DNA of 64,000 nt from Streptomyces pyxinicus (GCF_024753135.1 NZ_JANUGP010000003.1:248001-312000), one strand, 5' to 3'. Counted from the first letter of the stretch, positions 17,284 to 30,920 are shown. Notes: generated by a model not told the origin, from the sequence alone. Numbers and translations are program-made.

Positions 17284-17481
17284 TCAGGCGGCGGTGGCGG
17301 TGCGCAGGCTGAGCGGGCGCATGTCGGTCCAGACGCGCTCGATGTGGTCGAGGCAGTCCTCCTTCGCACCGCTGACACCGATCGCGCGCCAGCCCTGCGG
17401 GACGTCACGGTCGGCGGCCCAGACCGAGTACTGCTCCTCGCCGTTGACGACGACGAGCCACTGCTGGGTGTTCTGCTGCAT
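17284..17481 (-). CDS. MbtH-like NRPS chaperone
   Basis: A 65-residue protein with the MbtH signature: [14 protein letters not shown], and [14 protein letters not shown] near the end. The usual Pro after the first Trp is replaced (SVWAAD). MbtH proteins bind adenylation domains and are needed for folding or activity of many NRPSs. Being near the 3' end of the NRPS operon supports a role with the synthetases of this cluster. The start is ATG at 17481; a 118-base gap separates it from the threonine aldolase, so it may have some independent expression. Confidence 0.93.
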   Translation of the reverse strand: MQQNTQQWLVVVNGEEQYSVWAADRDVPQGWRAIGVSGAKEDCLDHIERVWTDMRPLSLRTATAA

Positions 17482-17599
17482 GACGATTCTCCGATCGTGT
17501 GGTGGAGCTGTTTCCGGATGGGTTTCGTATGGGTGGAGCGAGTGGTTCCCGAGGTGCGGACGAGGTGGTGAAAGGGGCCCGGGAAACCGGCGGCCGGGA

Positions 17600-18682
17600 T
17601 CAGGCGGCGGCGGTCTGCGGCACCAGGAGTTCCCGGAAGACCGCCAGGGCACGGTCCACGTCGGCGTCGTCCACCCCGGCGTGGGTGACCGCCCGGATCC
17701 GGCCGCGGCCCAGCTCGGCCAGGCGCACGCCCTCCTGCCACGCCCGCTCGATGAACCGGGCCTGGGGCAGGCCGGGCGCGTCGACCCGGAAGAAGACCAT
17801 GTTGGTCTCGACCGGCTCCACCACGACCCCGGGCAGCTCGGCCAGGCCCGCGGCCAGCCGGCGCGCCGTCGCGTGGTCGTCGCCGAGCCGGGCCGTCATC
17901 TCCCGCAGCGCGACCAGCCCGGCCGCGGCCAGCACCCCGGCCTGCCGCATGCCGCCGCCCAGCATCTTGCGGACGCGGCGCACCGACCGGACGAACTCGG
18001 CGCTGCCGGCGACCATCGAACCGACCGGCGCGGACAGTCCCTTCGACAGACAGAACTGCACCGAGTCCGCGTATCCGGCGATGACGCGCACCGGTACGCC
18101 GAGGACGTGCGCGGCGTTGAAGAGGCGGGCCCCGTCCAGGTGGACCGCCACCCCCCGGGAGCGGGCCAGCGCCCGGACCTCGGCCAGGTACTCCAGCGGG
18201 AGCACCCGGCCGCCGCAGCGGTTCTGCGGGTTCTCCACGCACAGCAGGGCGGGCAGCGCGAACTGCGGGTCCTCGGGGTCCTCCGGGAAGGCGGCCTCGA
18301 TGTCGGCGAGCGCCATCGTGCCGTCGGCCCGGTTGGCCACCGGCTCCACGATCACACCGCCGCAGTAGGAGGCCCCGCCGGCCTCGTAGACGTAGATGTC
18401 GGACTCGGCCCCCGCGAGGGCCTTGGTGCCGCGCGGGCAGTGGGCGAGCAGGGCCGCCAGGTTGCCCATGGTGCCGCTGGGCATGAAGCAGGCGTCCTCC
18501 ATGCCCAGCAGCCGGGCGGCCAGTTCCTCCAGTTCCCGGGCGGTGGGATCCTCGCCGTAGACGTCGTCGCCGAGCGGCGCCCTCGTCATCTCCGCCAGCA
18601 TCCGGGGCGTCGGCAGGGTGAAGGTGTCGCTGCGCAGCTCGACCACGCGGGCCGCGAACGTGCCGTGCTCAGTGCTCGTCAT
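17600..18682 (-). CDS. Threonine aldolase family PLP enzyme (L-allo-threonine aldolase-like)
   Basis: A 360-residue fold-type I PLP enzyme. It has the family N-terminus ([15 protein letters not shown], 15-29; [10 protein letters not shown], 38-47), the aspartate motif HLDGAR at 181-186, and the Schiff-base lysine K214 in [12 protein letters not shown]. The family cleaves beta-hydroxy amino acids to glycine plus an aldehyde, or runs in reverse. The start overlaps the end of the lyase gene by 14 bases, so it is translationally coupled. In this pathway it could make a beta-hydroxy amino acid for the NRPS, supply glycine for the separate Gly module, or set the threonine pool. The direction and substrate are inferred. 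Confidence 0.88.
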   Translation of the reverse strand: MTSTEHGTFAARVVELRSDTFTLPTPRMLAEMTRAPLGDDVYGEDPTARELEELAARLLGMEDACFMPSGTMGNLAALLAHCPRGTKALAGAESDIYVYEAGGASYCGGVIVEPVANRADGTMALADIEAAFPEDPEDPQFALPALLCVENPQNRCGGRVLPLEYLAEVRALARSRGVAVHLDGARLFNAAHVLGVPVRVIAGYADSVQFCLSKGLSAPVGSMVAGSAEFVRSVRRVRKMLGGGMRQAGVLAAAGLVALREMTARLGDDHATARRLAAGLAELPGVVVEPVETNMVFFRVDAPGLPQARFIERAWQEGVRLAELGRGRIRAVTHAGVDDADVDRALAVFRELLVPQTAAA

Positions 18683-20192
18683 GGAAGTCCTCCTCGGATT
18701 CGGGGCCGGCGGCCCGGGTGGTGTTCCGCGTCCTGCCGTGCACCAGTGCCACGGCGTCCCGCAGACGCTCCTCGGCGTCGAGCCAGCGGGCGGTCTCCTT
18801 GGCCAGCCGGGCACGGTGTCCGTCCCAGCGCGGGGTGAGCAGTTCGTGGCAGCGGCGGAACGAGGCCGGGCCGGGACCGCCGCCGAACTCGGCCGCCGAC
18901 CACACGGCCTCCGGCCGCAGCTGTGCGGACTCGCCGGCCGGTGTGTGACCGTGCGCGTCCAGGGCCGCGCCGAGTGAGCCGGCCCGTCCCTCCACGACGG
19001 CCAGCGCGGCCTCACCGACCTGGTGGTGGGCCCGCCGGAACGGCACCCCCCGGCGCACCAGCCACTCGGCGGTGCCGGTCGCGTGGGTCAGCCCCGCGGT
19101 CGCCCGGTCCGCCATGGCGCGGGGCACCGGCCGGGCCCCGTCGTAGGTCAGCCGCAGGATCTTCACCGCGTCGATCGTCGCGTCCAGGGCCGGCATCACA
19201 TGGGTCATCGCCTCGGTGCCGACCGCGATGGAGTTGGTGAACGGGGTGCCCCGCATCGAGGCCGCCGCCGCGGTCAGCCCGCCGAGAGCGGCGGCCGACT
19301 TGCCCTGCACGTGCTCCAGGACGAACGCGTTGCGCTTCTGCGGCATCATCGAGCTGGACCCGACCAGCCCGTCGGGGATCGTCACCAGCCCGAACTCGGC
19401 GCTCGACCACATCAGCAGGTCGAGGGCGGCCCGGTCCAGGGTGACCCCGAGCACCACGGCCGCCGACAGCAGCCGCAGCGCGGTGTCCCGGGTGGCGATG
19501 GCATCCACCGAGTTGCGCACCGGCTCGCCGAAACCGAGGAGTTCGGCCGTGCGCCCCGGGTTGATCGGGACGGTGGTCCCGCCGATCGACCCGGCGCCCA
19601 GCGGGCACCGCTCCAGCAGCTCACCGGCCTGGGCCAGGGCCCGGGCGTCCCGCTCGAAGGTCTGCGCCAGCCCGAGCAGATAGTGCCCGTAGGTGACCGG
19701 CACGGCCGCCTGGAAGTGCGTGTAGGCGGGCATCAGCACCTCGCGGTGCTCATGGGCGCGTTCCAGCAACACCCGGCCCAGCTCGGCCAGTTCCTCCGAC
19801 AGCCGCCGGTACGGTTCGCGCAACGCCAGCTGGAGGCAGGTGACCCCGAGGTCGTTGCGGGAGCGGCCGGTCTGCAGGACGCCGCCGGTCTCGTCGCCGA
19901 GCGTCTCGATCAGATGGGACTCGTAGGCCAGGTAGAGGCCGCGCGGGGCGGGCACGCTCTCCAGCGGACCGTAGTCCCGCTCGCGCAGGTCCGTGATGGC
20001 CGCGAGCAGGGTGGAAGCGGTCCGGGCGCCGACGATACGGCGCTCGGCGAGCATGACGACATGGGCGAGGTCGACATGGGTGATCCGGTCGAGCTCCGTC
20101 TTCCAGGCGGCCCTCGGCGGGTCCCGCCGCTCCAGGAGCATCCGGCGGATCTCGGGCGAGGCGGCGCTGCGCAGGCGGCCGGAGTCCGTCAT
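18669..20192 (-). CDS. Argininosuccinate lyase-like enzyme (probable fumarate-eliminating lyase)
   Basis: A 507-residue member of the fumarase/aspartase superfamily. TGRSRND is at 108-114, YTHFQAA at 157-163, and the signature loop with the catalytic serine, GSSSMMPQKRN, at 278-288. True ArgH cleaves argininosuccinate. Here the neighbours (threonine-type kinase, cysteine-synthase-like PLP enzyme, ATP-grasp) point instead to removal of fumarate from an N-succinyl-type adduct of a diamino acid. This is the step proposed for 2,3-diaminobutyrate formation in uridyl-peptide and lipopeptide clusters. ATG at 20192 overlaps the ATP-grasp stop (ATGA). Family is secure; the special substrate is inferred. 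Confidence 0.88.
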   Translation of the reverse strand: MTDSGRLRSAASPEIRRMLLERRDPPRAAWKTELDRITHVDLAHVVMLAERRIVGARTASTLLAAITDLRERDYGPLESVPAPRGLYLAYESHLIETLGDETGGVLQTGRSRNDLGVTCLQLALREPYRRLSEELAELGRVLLERAHEHREVLMPAYTHFQAAVPVTYGHYLLGLAQTFERDARALAQAGELLERCPLGAGSIGGTTVPINPGRTAELLGFGEPVRNSVDAIATRDTALRLLSAAVVLGVTLDRAALDLLMWSSAEFGLVTIPDGLVGSSSMMPQKRNAFVLEHVQGKSAAALGGLTAAAASMRGTPFTNSIAVGTEAMTHVMPALDATIDAVKILRLTYDGARPVPRAMADRATAGLTHATGTAEWLVRRGVPFRRAHHQVGEAALAVVEGRAGSLGAALDAHGHTPAGESAQLRPEAVWSAAEFGGGPGPASFRRCHELLTPRWDGHRARLAKETARWLDAEERLRDAVALVHGRTRNTTRAAGPESEEDFHDEH

Positions 20193-21421
20193 GCCGACAC
20201 CTCCTGACGGACCGTCATGGACAGGGTGATGCGGCCCACGCCCTCCTCGGCGCCGGCCGCCGCCTCGGCGGCGGTCGCGCCCCGGGCCAGCACGTGCCCG
20301 ATCCGGTCCCGGAAGTCGCCGCCCACGACGATCTCCGCGCCCGGTTCCCGGTAGGTCTCCACGTCGACCACGCCGGGGACGGCACAGGCCCGTGCCACCC
20401 CGTCGATGCCGCGCAGCCGGCCGTCGCCGGCGGCCATCACGAACCGGATCGCCGCGCCCCGGGCCGCGGTCGCGGCCACCGGGGCCGGCCGGCCGCTGAA
20501 GGCGGCGACCGTGCCCAGGATGAGGTCGGCCCCGGTCGCCTCCCGCACCAGCCGGGGTATCCAGCCGCCCGCGAGACGCGGGTTGACCTCGATCAGGACC
20601 GGCCCGGCGGGGCCGAGACGCAGTTCCACATGGGCCGGGCCGAGAGCGATGCCGAGGGCCCGTACGGCCGCCTCCGCGGCCTCGGTGACCGCCTCGCGCA
20701 CGGCCGGCGCCAGATCGGCGGGGAAGTCGTGCCCGGTCTCCACGAACAGGGGCGGGGCGCCGAGGTGTTTGGCGGTGATCCCGGCCACCGTGCCGTCGAG
20801 CACCTCCGCCGAGTACTCCGGGCCGCTCACGAACTCCTCGACCGTGACCCGGTGCGGCACCGGCCGGCCGCGCTCGTCGTTCTCGCGGGACAGCAGGGCG
20901 CGGGCGTGTCCGGCCGCCCGCTCGGCGTCCGCGCACAGCAGCACCCCGAGACTGCCACTGCCGGTGACCGGCTTGACGACCACCGGATAGCCGGTCGCCG
21001 CCGCGGCGGCCAGGACCTCGTCGACCGTGCCGGCCACCGTGAACCGGGGCACCCGCACCCCGGCCGCCGCGAGCCGGGCCCGCTGCGTGCCCTTGTCGCG
21101 GATCGCGGCGAGGTCGGCGGGGGAGTTCGCCGGCAGCCCGAGCGCCACGGCCGCGGCGGCCGCCGTCTCCACGTAGTAGTCGGAGCTGGTCGCGACACCC
21201 GCGACGCGCCGCCCGACGGCCAGGCGCCGGCAGGCGTCGACCACCGCCGCCACGCTGTCGGTGTCCGTGCGGACCACCTCGGCGCCGCCCACCGAGGCGT
21301 ACCGGGACGGGTCGGCGGCCAGCAGCACCGGGTGCAGACCGAGCGCGCGGGCCGCCACGGGGAACAGCCGGCCCGTCCCGGTGGTGTTGCTCTCGACGAG
21401 GACGAACACGTCCCGGGTCAT
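20189..21421 (-). CDS. ATP-grasp ligase
   Basis: A 410-residue ATP-grasp protein: a preATP-grasp N-domain (MTRDVFVLVESN), the central lid VVVKPVTGSGSLGVLL with its ATP-binding lysine, EEFVSGPEYSAEVL, and the metal site VLIEVNPRLAGGW. Such enzymes couple a carboxylate (as acyl phosphate) to an amine or similar nucleophile; relatives make dipeptides, D-Ala-D-Ala and carbamoyl-phosphate-type products. ATGA overlaps on both sides tie it to the PLP enzyme and the lyase, so it works in the same precursor pathway. It could join aspartate to the precursor, form a dipeptide, or act on the finished product; the sequence does not decide. Confidence 0.85.
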   Translation of the reverse strand: MTRDVFVLVESNTTGTGRLFPVAARALGLHPVLLAADPSRYASVGGAEVVRTDTDSVAAVVDACRRLAVGRRVAGVATSSDYYVETAAAAAVALGLPANSPADLAAIRDKGTQRARLAAAGVRVPRFTVAGTVDEVLAAAAATGYPVVVKPVTGSGSLGVLLCADAERAAGHARALLSRENDERGRPVPHRVTVEEFVSGPEYSAEVLDGTVAGITAKHLGAPPLFVETGHDFPADLAPAVREAVTEAAEAAVRALGIALGPAHVELRLGPAGPVLIEVNPRLAGGWIPRLVREATGADLILGTVAAFSGRPAPVAATAARGAAIRFVMAAGDGRLRGIDGVARACAVPGVVDVETYREPGAEIVVGGDFRDRIGHVLARGATAAEAAAGAEEGVGRITLSMTVRQEVSA

Positions 21422-22476
21422 ACGGTCACTCCTTCCGCGAGGGCGACGACCTCGTCACGGGTACGCCGCTGCCAGGAGAAGCGGGACCAGCTGCCGGCGG
21501 CCTGGACGGGATGGTCCAGCGTGCTCGGCGCCGCCGGCGGCGGGGTCAGGAAGCCGTTGCGGCGCAGCCACGCGTCGTTGTGCACGGTGTTGGTGTAGCG
21601 GTGCCCCTCGTCGGGGAAGAGCGCCATCACCCGCAGCTCCGGGTGCTGCTCGGCGTACCACCGGGCCACGTGGTGCGCGGCGCCGCTGGTGGGCCCCATG
21701 TACACGGCGTGCTCGGAGTGCAGCCGCCGGGTCGCGGTGAACGCGGTCCCCGCGTCCAGCCAGTGGATCTCGTCGAACAACGTGTGCTCCAGGACCGGCG
21801 GCACCAGGCCGTTGCCCAGTCCGCGCAGTTGGCGGGGGCCGGCCGGGGCGCCGAACAGCACGCTGCCCGGGGTGTCCACACCGATCAGCTTCAGCCGCGG
21901 GTTCAGCGCCCGCAGGAACGAGCCGATCCCGGACGACGAACCGCCCGAGCCGACCGGGCAGACCAGCGCGTCGAACGTGCCCATGCTCTCCAGCAGCAGC
22001 TCGGCGACCGCACCATAGGACACCGGGTTGAGCGGATTGTCGTACTGGCCGGGGGTGTAGTACGAGCCCAGCCGGGCCTGGATGCGGGCCACCCGGTCCA
22101 GCCGGGCCTGCTGGACTCCGCGGGTGCGCAGCTCGGGACCCGACACGATGCTCACCCGGGCACCGAGCGCCTCCAGCCGGCGGCGCAGCGGCGGCTCGAT
22201 CGCCGGGTCCCCGACGAGGACCAGCGGGATGCCCTTGAGCCGGCACACCATCGCCAGCCCGAGCCCGAAGGTGCCGGACGTGGTCTCCACGACCGTGGTG
22301 CCCTCGGTGAGTTCACCGGTCTCCATGGCACTGGTCAGGATGAACTGCGCGGGCAGCAGCTTCATCAGATGGAAGGCGGCCCCGTACACGTTGGGCCCGA
22401 CCTGGATGACCTTCGGCAGGACGTGGCCGTCGACCACGCTCGTGAAGGCCCTACGACTGGTGTGCGTACGGGACAT
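21418..22476 (-). CDS. Cysteine synthase-like PLP enzyme (beta-replacement), probable diamino acid synthase
   Basis: A 352-residue fold-type II PLP enzyme. The phosphate-binding motif VETTSGTFG (63-71) replaces the usual EPTSGNTG. The glycine-rich region is VCPVGSGGSSSG, and IGVDTPGS follows. The classical GSxKDR lysine motif is absent; a lysine in HLMKLLPAQF (about 39) is the candidate Schiff-base residue. Relatives in cysteine and diaminopropionate (SbnA-type) synthesis replace O-acetyl or O-phospho groups with a nucleophile. With an upstream threonine-type kinase the likely substrate is an O-phospho amino acid and the nucleophile an amine (aspartate is suggested by the lyase). Start 22476 overlaps the kinase end by 26 bases. 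Confidence 0.85.
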   Translation of the reverse strand: MSRTHTSRRAFTSVVDGHVLPKVIQVGPNVYGAAFHLMKLLPAQFILTSAMETGELTEGTTVVETTSGTFGLGLAMVCRLKGIPLVLVGDPAIEPPLRRRLEALGARVSIVSGPELRTRGVQQARLDRVARIQARLGSYYTPGQYDNPLNPVSYGAVAELLLESMGTFDALVCPVGSGGSSSGIGSFLRALNPRLKLIGVDTPGSVLFGAPAGPRQLRGLGNGLVPPVLEHTLFDEIHWLDAGTAFTATRRLHSEHAVYMGPTSGAAHHVARWYAEQHPELRVMALFPDEGHRYTNTVHNDAWLRRNGFLTPPPAAPSTLDHPVQAAGSWSRFSWQRRTRDEVVALAEGVTV

Positions 22477-23458
22477 GAGTCTCGCTCCCGGCTGTGTAGC
22501 GCCAATGGTCGGTGATGCGCAGTTCGGCGAGCCGACGGGCGGCCAGCGCCGTGCGCCGCTCCAGCCCCGCCTGGTGGGGCGCGAAGAGCAGCCCGGCGAC
22601 CGTGCCGCTGTGCGCCACCTGCACGCCCAGCGCCTCGGTCTCCTCGGCGATCTCCAGCACCCGGTCGAAGCGGGGCATCGGCAGGAACCGCTGGTTGATG
22701 CGGGCGCTCGCGGTGGAGATCCGGCCCAGCTCCCGCTGGTCACCGCGGGCCACGGCCCGGCGCATCAGGCCGCGCAGCGCCCGGAAGCACCCGATCTCCC
22801 AGGCGTTGTACCGCGCCCGCGGCAGCGCCAGGGTGTCGATCTCCTGCTCCGTCGAGGAGAAGCCGACCACCGCGAGCGGCGGCACCGGCCGGTGGAAGTC
22901 CTCGATGACCGCGCCCTCGCGGTGCGCGAACAGCAGCATCCGGTCGAAGTAGATCAGGGGGTCGGTGGCCGCCTCGGCGGCGACCGCGATCCGGGCGATC
23001 CGCTCCGGCGCGAGATTGCGGCCGGCCGCGGCCAGCACCGCCAGGATCGCCGCCGTCACATCGCTGGTCGACGATCCCAGGCCGCGGCCGACGGCGACGT
23101 CACCACGCAGCTCCAGCCGGCCGCCGTAGGCACCCATGCCGAGCACCTCCAAAGTGGTGCGCGCGGCGGTGAGGGCCTTCGTCTTCCACGACGGGGTGAC
23201 CGTCAGCTCCGGCTCCCACCGGGTCAGCCGCACCGTCGCGTTGCTGGCGAACAGGGCACAGGGCAGCGTCACCAGACCCCGGCGCAGCCCGCCGTCGTCC
23301 TCGAACACCCCCTGGAGCAGTTCACCGTGGTGGCTGGGGGCCGTTCCGGTGCCCAGGAGCACACCGTGCTCCAGGTTGGGGGGCACCGGCTCCATGTGGG
23401 CCTGGCCGTGCGGGTCCTGCGCGGACAGCACGTCCTGGCTCTGCACGCCGATCTTCAC
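22451..23458 (-). CDS. GHMP-superfamily kinase (threonine kinase-like)
   Basis: A 335-residue protein. The N-terminal motif HHGELLQGVF (43-52) and the GHMP ATP loop GRGLGSSTSD (124-133) are clear; the C-terminal GHMP motif fits VQVAHSGTVAGLLF. The N-terminal GELxQG pattern resembles PduX-type L-threonine kinases. GTG at 23458 follows GAGGAGGC. It would phosphorylate the hydroxyl of Thr (or Ser) to make the leaving group used by the next enzyme. It is the first gene after the NRPS block, 116 bases downstream of the thioesterase gene, and overlaps the PLP gene. GHMP membership is secure; L-Thr specificity is inferred. Confidence 0.85.
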   Translation of the reverse strand: MKIGVQSQDVLSAQDPHGQAHMEPVPPNLEHGVLLGTGTAPSHHGELLQGVFEDDGGLRRGLVTLPCALFASNATVRLTRWEPELTVTPSWKTKALTAARTTLEVLGMGAYGGRLELRGDVAVGRGLGSSTSDVTAAILAVLAAAGRNLAPERIARIAVAAEAATDPLIYFDRMLLFAHREGAVIEDFHRPVPPLAVVGFSSTEQEIDTLALPRARYNAWEIGCFRALRGLMRRAVARGDQRELGRISTASARINQRFLPMPRFDRVLEIAEETEALGVQVAHSGTVAGLLFAPHQAGLERRTALAARRLAELRITDHWRYTAGSETHVPYAHQS

Positions 23459-23502
23459 CTACGCCTCCTCGGACGTCGGGTCGGGAATGGAGGTCACGCG
23501 TT

Positions 23503-23552
23503 CCGCCGCGCGCGGCGGCGGGGGCCGGCGGAGCGGGGCGCGCGCGCCCCGC
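23503..23552. promoter_or_regulatory. Pair of perfect GC palindromes between the NRPS and precursor genes
   Basis: CCGCCGCGCGCGGCGG (23503-23518) and GCGGGGCGCGCGCGCCCCGC (23533-23552) are perfect palindromes in the 116-base gap between the thioesterase-containing NRPS and the kinase. They may act as a partial terminator or RNA processing/stability element that sets kinase-operon levels, or simply be GC-rich sequence. Confidence 0.4.
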
Positions 23553-23574
23553 GTCCGGCCGGCTTCGTTCCTTG

Positions 23575-27578
<4,004 letters not shown>

Positions 27579-27582
<4 letters not shown>

Positions 27583-30500
27583 CGCGTCCTCCCTTCGGGC
27601 GTACCGGAAGCGGGCAGGAGGTGCCCGACCGCTTCGGCCATGGTGTGGATGGTGGGGTTGTCGAAGATCAGCGCCAGCGGGATGTCCGGGGAGAGGGCGG
27701 TGCGCAGCCGGGAGACGATCCGGGTGGCGAGCAGCGAATGCCCGCCTAGGGCGAAGAAGTTGGCGTGCACGTCCAGGTCCGGCCGGCCCAGCACCTCCGC
27801 CCAGATCCCGGCGACCAGCTCCTCGGCCGCCCCGCTCGCCCGGGTGGCCGTCTCCTCGGCGGGGGCCTTCGGTGCGGGGAGGGCTCGGTGGTCGGTCTTG
27901 CCGTTGGCGTTGACGGGGATGCGGTCGAGGAGGGTGATGCTGGAGGGGATCATGTAGAGGGGGAGCTGGTCGCTGAGGTGGGTGTTGAGGTCGGTGAGGA
28001 AGGCGTCTTCGGGGCCGGTGTGGTCGGTGGTGAGGTAGGCGGCGAGTCGGTGGTCGCCGGGAGTGGGTTCCCATTTGGTGACGACGGCGTCGCGGACGTG
28101 GGGGTGGCGGCGCAGGGTGTGTTCGATCTCGGCGGGTTCGATGCGGATGCCCCGGATCTTGACCTGACTGTCCGCACGCCCCAGGAAGACCAGGGACCCG
28201 TCGGACCGCCGGATGCCCCGGTCACCCGTCCGGTAGAGCCGTACGCCCGGCACCTCGGGGTGCGGCAGGAACGCCGCGGCGGTCTTGCGGGCGTCACCGA
28301 GATAGCCGCGGGCCAGGCCGGCGCCGCCCAGGTACAACTCGCCGGGGACACCATCCGGCACCGGATTGAGGTGCTCGTCCAGGAGCAGCACCTCGTTGTT
28401 GGCGATGGCACGGCCCAGCGGGACGTCCGCTTCGCCATCCTCCGGGAGGCAGGTGTGGCTGGTGGAGTCGATGGAGACTTCGGTGGCGCCCCATTGGTTG
28501 TGGAGTCGGGCGGGGGTGTGGGTGAGGCGGTTGTGGAATTTGGTGACGAGGTCGGGGCGGAGGGCTTCGCCGCTGGAGATGACGTGGCGGAGGTGGGTGA
28601 GGGGTGGCCGGGTGGGGGTGATCTCGTCGAGGAAGAGGGTGAGCATGGAGGGGACGAAGTGGAGGGCGGTGATGTGGTGGTCGGTGGTCCAGTCGGCGAT
28701 GGCGCGGGGGTCGCGGTGCAGGCCTGGGGGGAGGATGACGACGGTGGCGCCGGCGATGAGGGGCCAGAGGATTTCTACGGCGGAGTCGTCGAAGCTGAGG
28801 ACGGTTTTGTGCAGGACGGTGTCGCCGGGGGTGAGGGGGTAGTGGGCTTGCATCCACTGCATGCGGTTGGTCCAGCCGGTGTGGGTGGAGGCCACGCCTT
28901 TGGGGGTGCCGGTGGAGCCGGAGGTGTAGTAGAGGGAGATGAGGTTGTCGCCGGTGATGTCGTTGTCGGGGGGTGTGGGTGAGGTGTCGGTGAGGGTGCC
29001 GGGTCCGCAGTCCAGGATGGTGAACGTGTCGGCCGTACCGGTTCCGAGTGCGGTGGCGTGTTGGGTGTCTGTGCAGATGAGGGGTGCGCCGGCGTCGGTG
29101 AGGAGGGTGGTGACGCGGCCGACGGGGAGGTCGGGGTCCAGGGGGAGGAAGGCGCCGCCGGCTTTGAGGATGGCCAGGAGGGTGATGGTCATCTCGGCGG
29201 AGCGGTCCATCCAGAGGCCGACGGGGGTGTCCGCGGTGATGCCCATGGTGCGCAGGCGTGTGGCGAGGTGGTTGGCGCGGCCGGTGAGTTCGGCGTAGGT
29301 GAGGGTGGTGTCGGCGTCGGTGATGGCGGGGGCGTGCGGGGAGGCCGCCGCGACGGCGTCCACCAGATCGGTCAGCAGACCACCGGAGAACTCCACCCGC
29401 TCACCCGCCCCCGCGGCCAGCAGCCGGGCGCGTTCGTCCGTGTCGACCATGCCGACGGCGGAGACGGGACGGCCGGGTTCGGCCAGCGCGTTGCGCAGGA
29501 AGCTGACGAAGTGCCGCATCAGCCTGCTGATCGTCGCGGGCTCGAAGAGATCCGACTCGTAGTAGGCGATACCCGAGAAGGTGTCACCGGACCGGGTGAG
29601 GGCCACGTTCAGGTCGAACCGCGACTTGCCGTCGACCAACTCCACCCGCTCGGTCGTCAGACCTGGCAGCACCAGATCGTCGGTCTCCTCGTCACCCAGC
29701 GCGAACAGGACCTGGAACAGCGGGTTGCGGCTCGGGTCCCGCTCCGGCTGCAGCTCTTCGAGCAGCGCCTCGAAGGGGAGTTCCTGGTGCTCGTAGGAGG
29801 CGAGCGTGTTCGCCCGGGTCCGGGCCAGCAACTCCTCGAACGACGGGTCGTCGGCCAACTCGGTGCGGATCAGCAGGGTGTTCACGAAGTAGCCGACGAG
29901 ACCGTCCAGTTCGGGGCGCACCCGCCCGGCGATCGGCGTGCCCAGGGTGACGTCCCGGGTCGCCGAATGCCGGGCCAGGACCACGCTGAACGCGGCGGTC
30001 AGCGTCATGAACGCGGTCGCGTTGTGCTCCCGGGAGAAGCGGTTGGCCGCCGCTCCCAGCTCGCCGTCGACGGCGAAGGAGAACTGCGCGCCGTTCCCGG
30101 TGCGCACGGCCGGCCGGGGCCGGTCCGTCGGCAGTTCGTCGCCGCTCGCCCCCGCCAGCCGCTCCCGCCAGTGCTCCAACTGGTGCCGCAACCGCTCCGG
30201 CGTCTGGTGGTCCCGGCTCCACGCCGCGTAGTCCCCGTACTGGAGGGGCAGCGGCGGCAGTTCCGGCTCGCGGCCGGCCGCCAGGGCCTCGTAGGCCCGG
30301 GACAGCTCCGACCACAGCACCCGCATCGACGTGCCGTCGATGGCGATGTGGTGGACCACCAGCACCAGCAGCGCGTCGTCTTCGGCCAGCCGCACCACGG
30401 CGACCCGGAAGACCGGCCCGGTGGCCAGCGAGAACGGCTCGCGCATCAGCCCACGGGCGAACTCCACGCCCGCCGCGTACCGTTCGCCCCCGCTGTCTCC

Positions 30501-30920
30501 GACGGCATCCGCGCTGTCTCCGACGGTGTCCGAGCTGTCTGCGACGACATCGTGGACCAGCACCGGGACCGGTGCGGCCGGCAGCACCCGGGGGACGGGG
30601 GCGCCGTCCCGCTCGTCGAAGACCGTCCGCAGCACCTCGTGCCGGCCGGCCACCACGGTGAAGCTCCGGGCCAGCACATCGGCGTCGAGTGCGCCCCGGA
30701 CCCTGATCACGGTGGACGTGTTGTAGCCCGGCATCATCTGCTCCAGGAGCCACATCCGCTCCTGTGCGTACGACGCCACCCGCGCGTCCGGCGCGGCCGC
30801 CGGGATGGCCGTCGCCGCCGCGTCGGCGCGCTGGGCGGTACGGGCTCCCAGGAGCAGCGACCTGACCTGCGCGCGCCGCGCCTCCCGCGAATCCGCCTGG
30901 GGTGTCCCGGTCGTGGTCAT
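27579..30920 (-). CDS. Non-ribosomal peptide synthetase, module C-A-T
   Basis: A 1113-residue elongation module. The condensation domain has canonical HHIAIDG at 190-196. An Asp/Ser-rich insert lies before it (about 125-150). In the adenylation domain, YTSGSTGTPKG begins at 665 and NQWGATE stands in place of NAYGPTE. The carrier serine is 1062 in LGGHSL. The specificity positions read D-D-V-H-I-S-Q-I-D-K; six of ten equal a Ser code (DVWHLSLIDK), and the HFVPSML and SSGEAL stretches resemble EntF. The A domain is nearly identical, at DNA level too, to the last A domain of the preceding NRPS, so both should load the same residue. A Ser-like diamino acid would fit the operon. ATGA overlaps at both ends. 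Confidence 0.95.
28444..29406 (-). repeat. Near-identical adenylation-domain repeat, copy 1
   Basis: This 963-base stretch of the C-A-T synthetase matches 31818-32780 in the loading NRPS with only about five differences noted by eye. Flanking condensation-domain DNA is not alike, while shorter similar blocks continue in the distal A/T region (27600-28190 versus 31000-31560). It also differs from flanking DNA in base use: the - strand is very C-rich and many codons end in T or A. This looks like recent gene conversion or domain duplication. Confidence 0.88.

Noticed and set aside
18669..20192. Calling this gene argH of primary metabolism
   Set aside because: It lies inside a coupled biosynthetic operon with a kinase and PLP synthase and no other arginine genes, so a specialised lyase is more likely.
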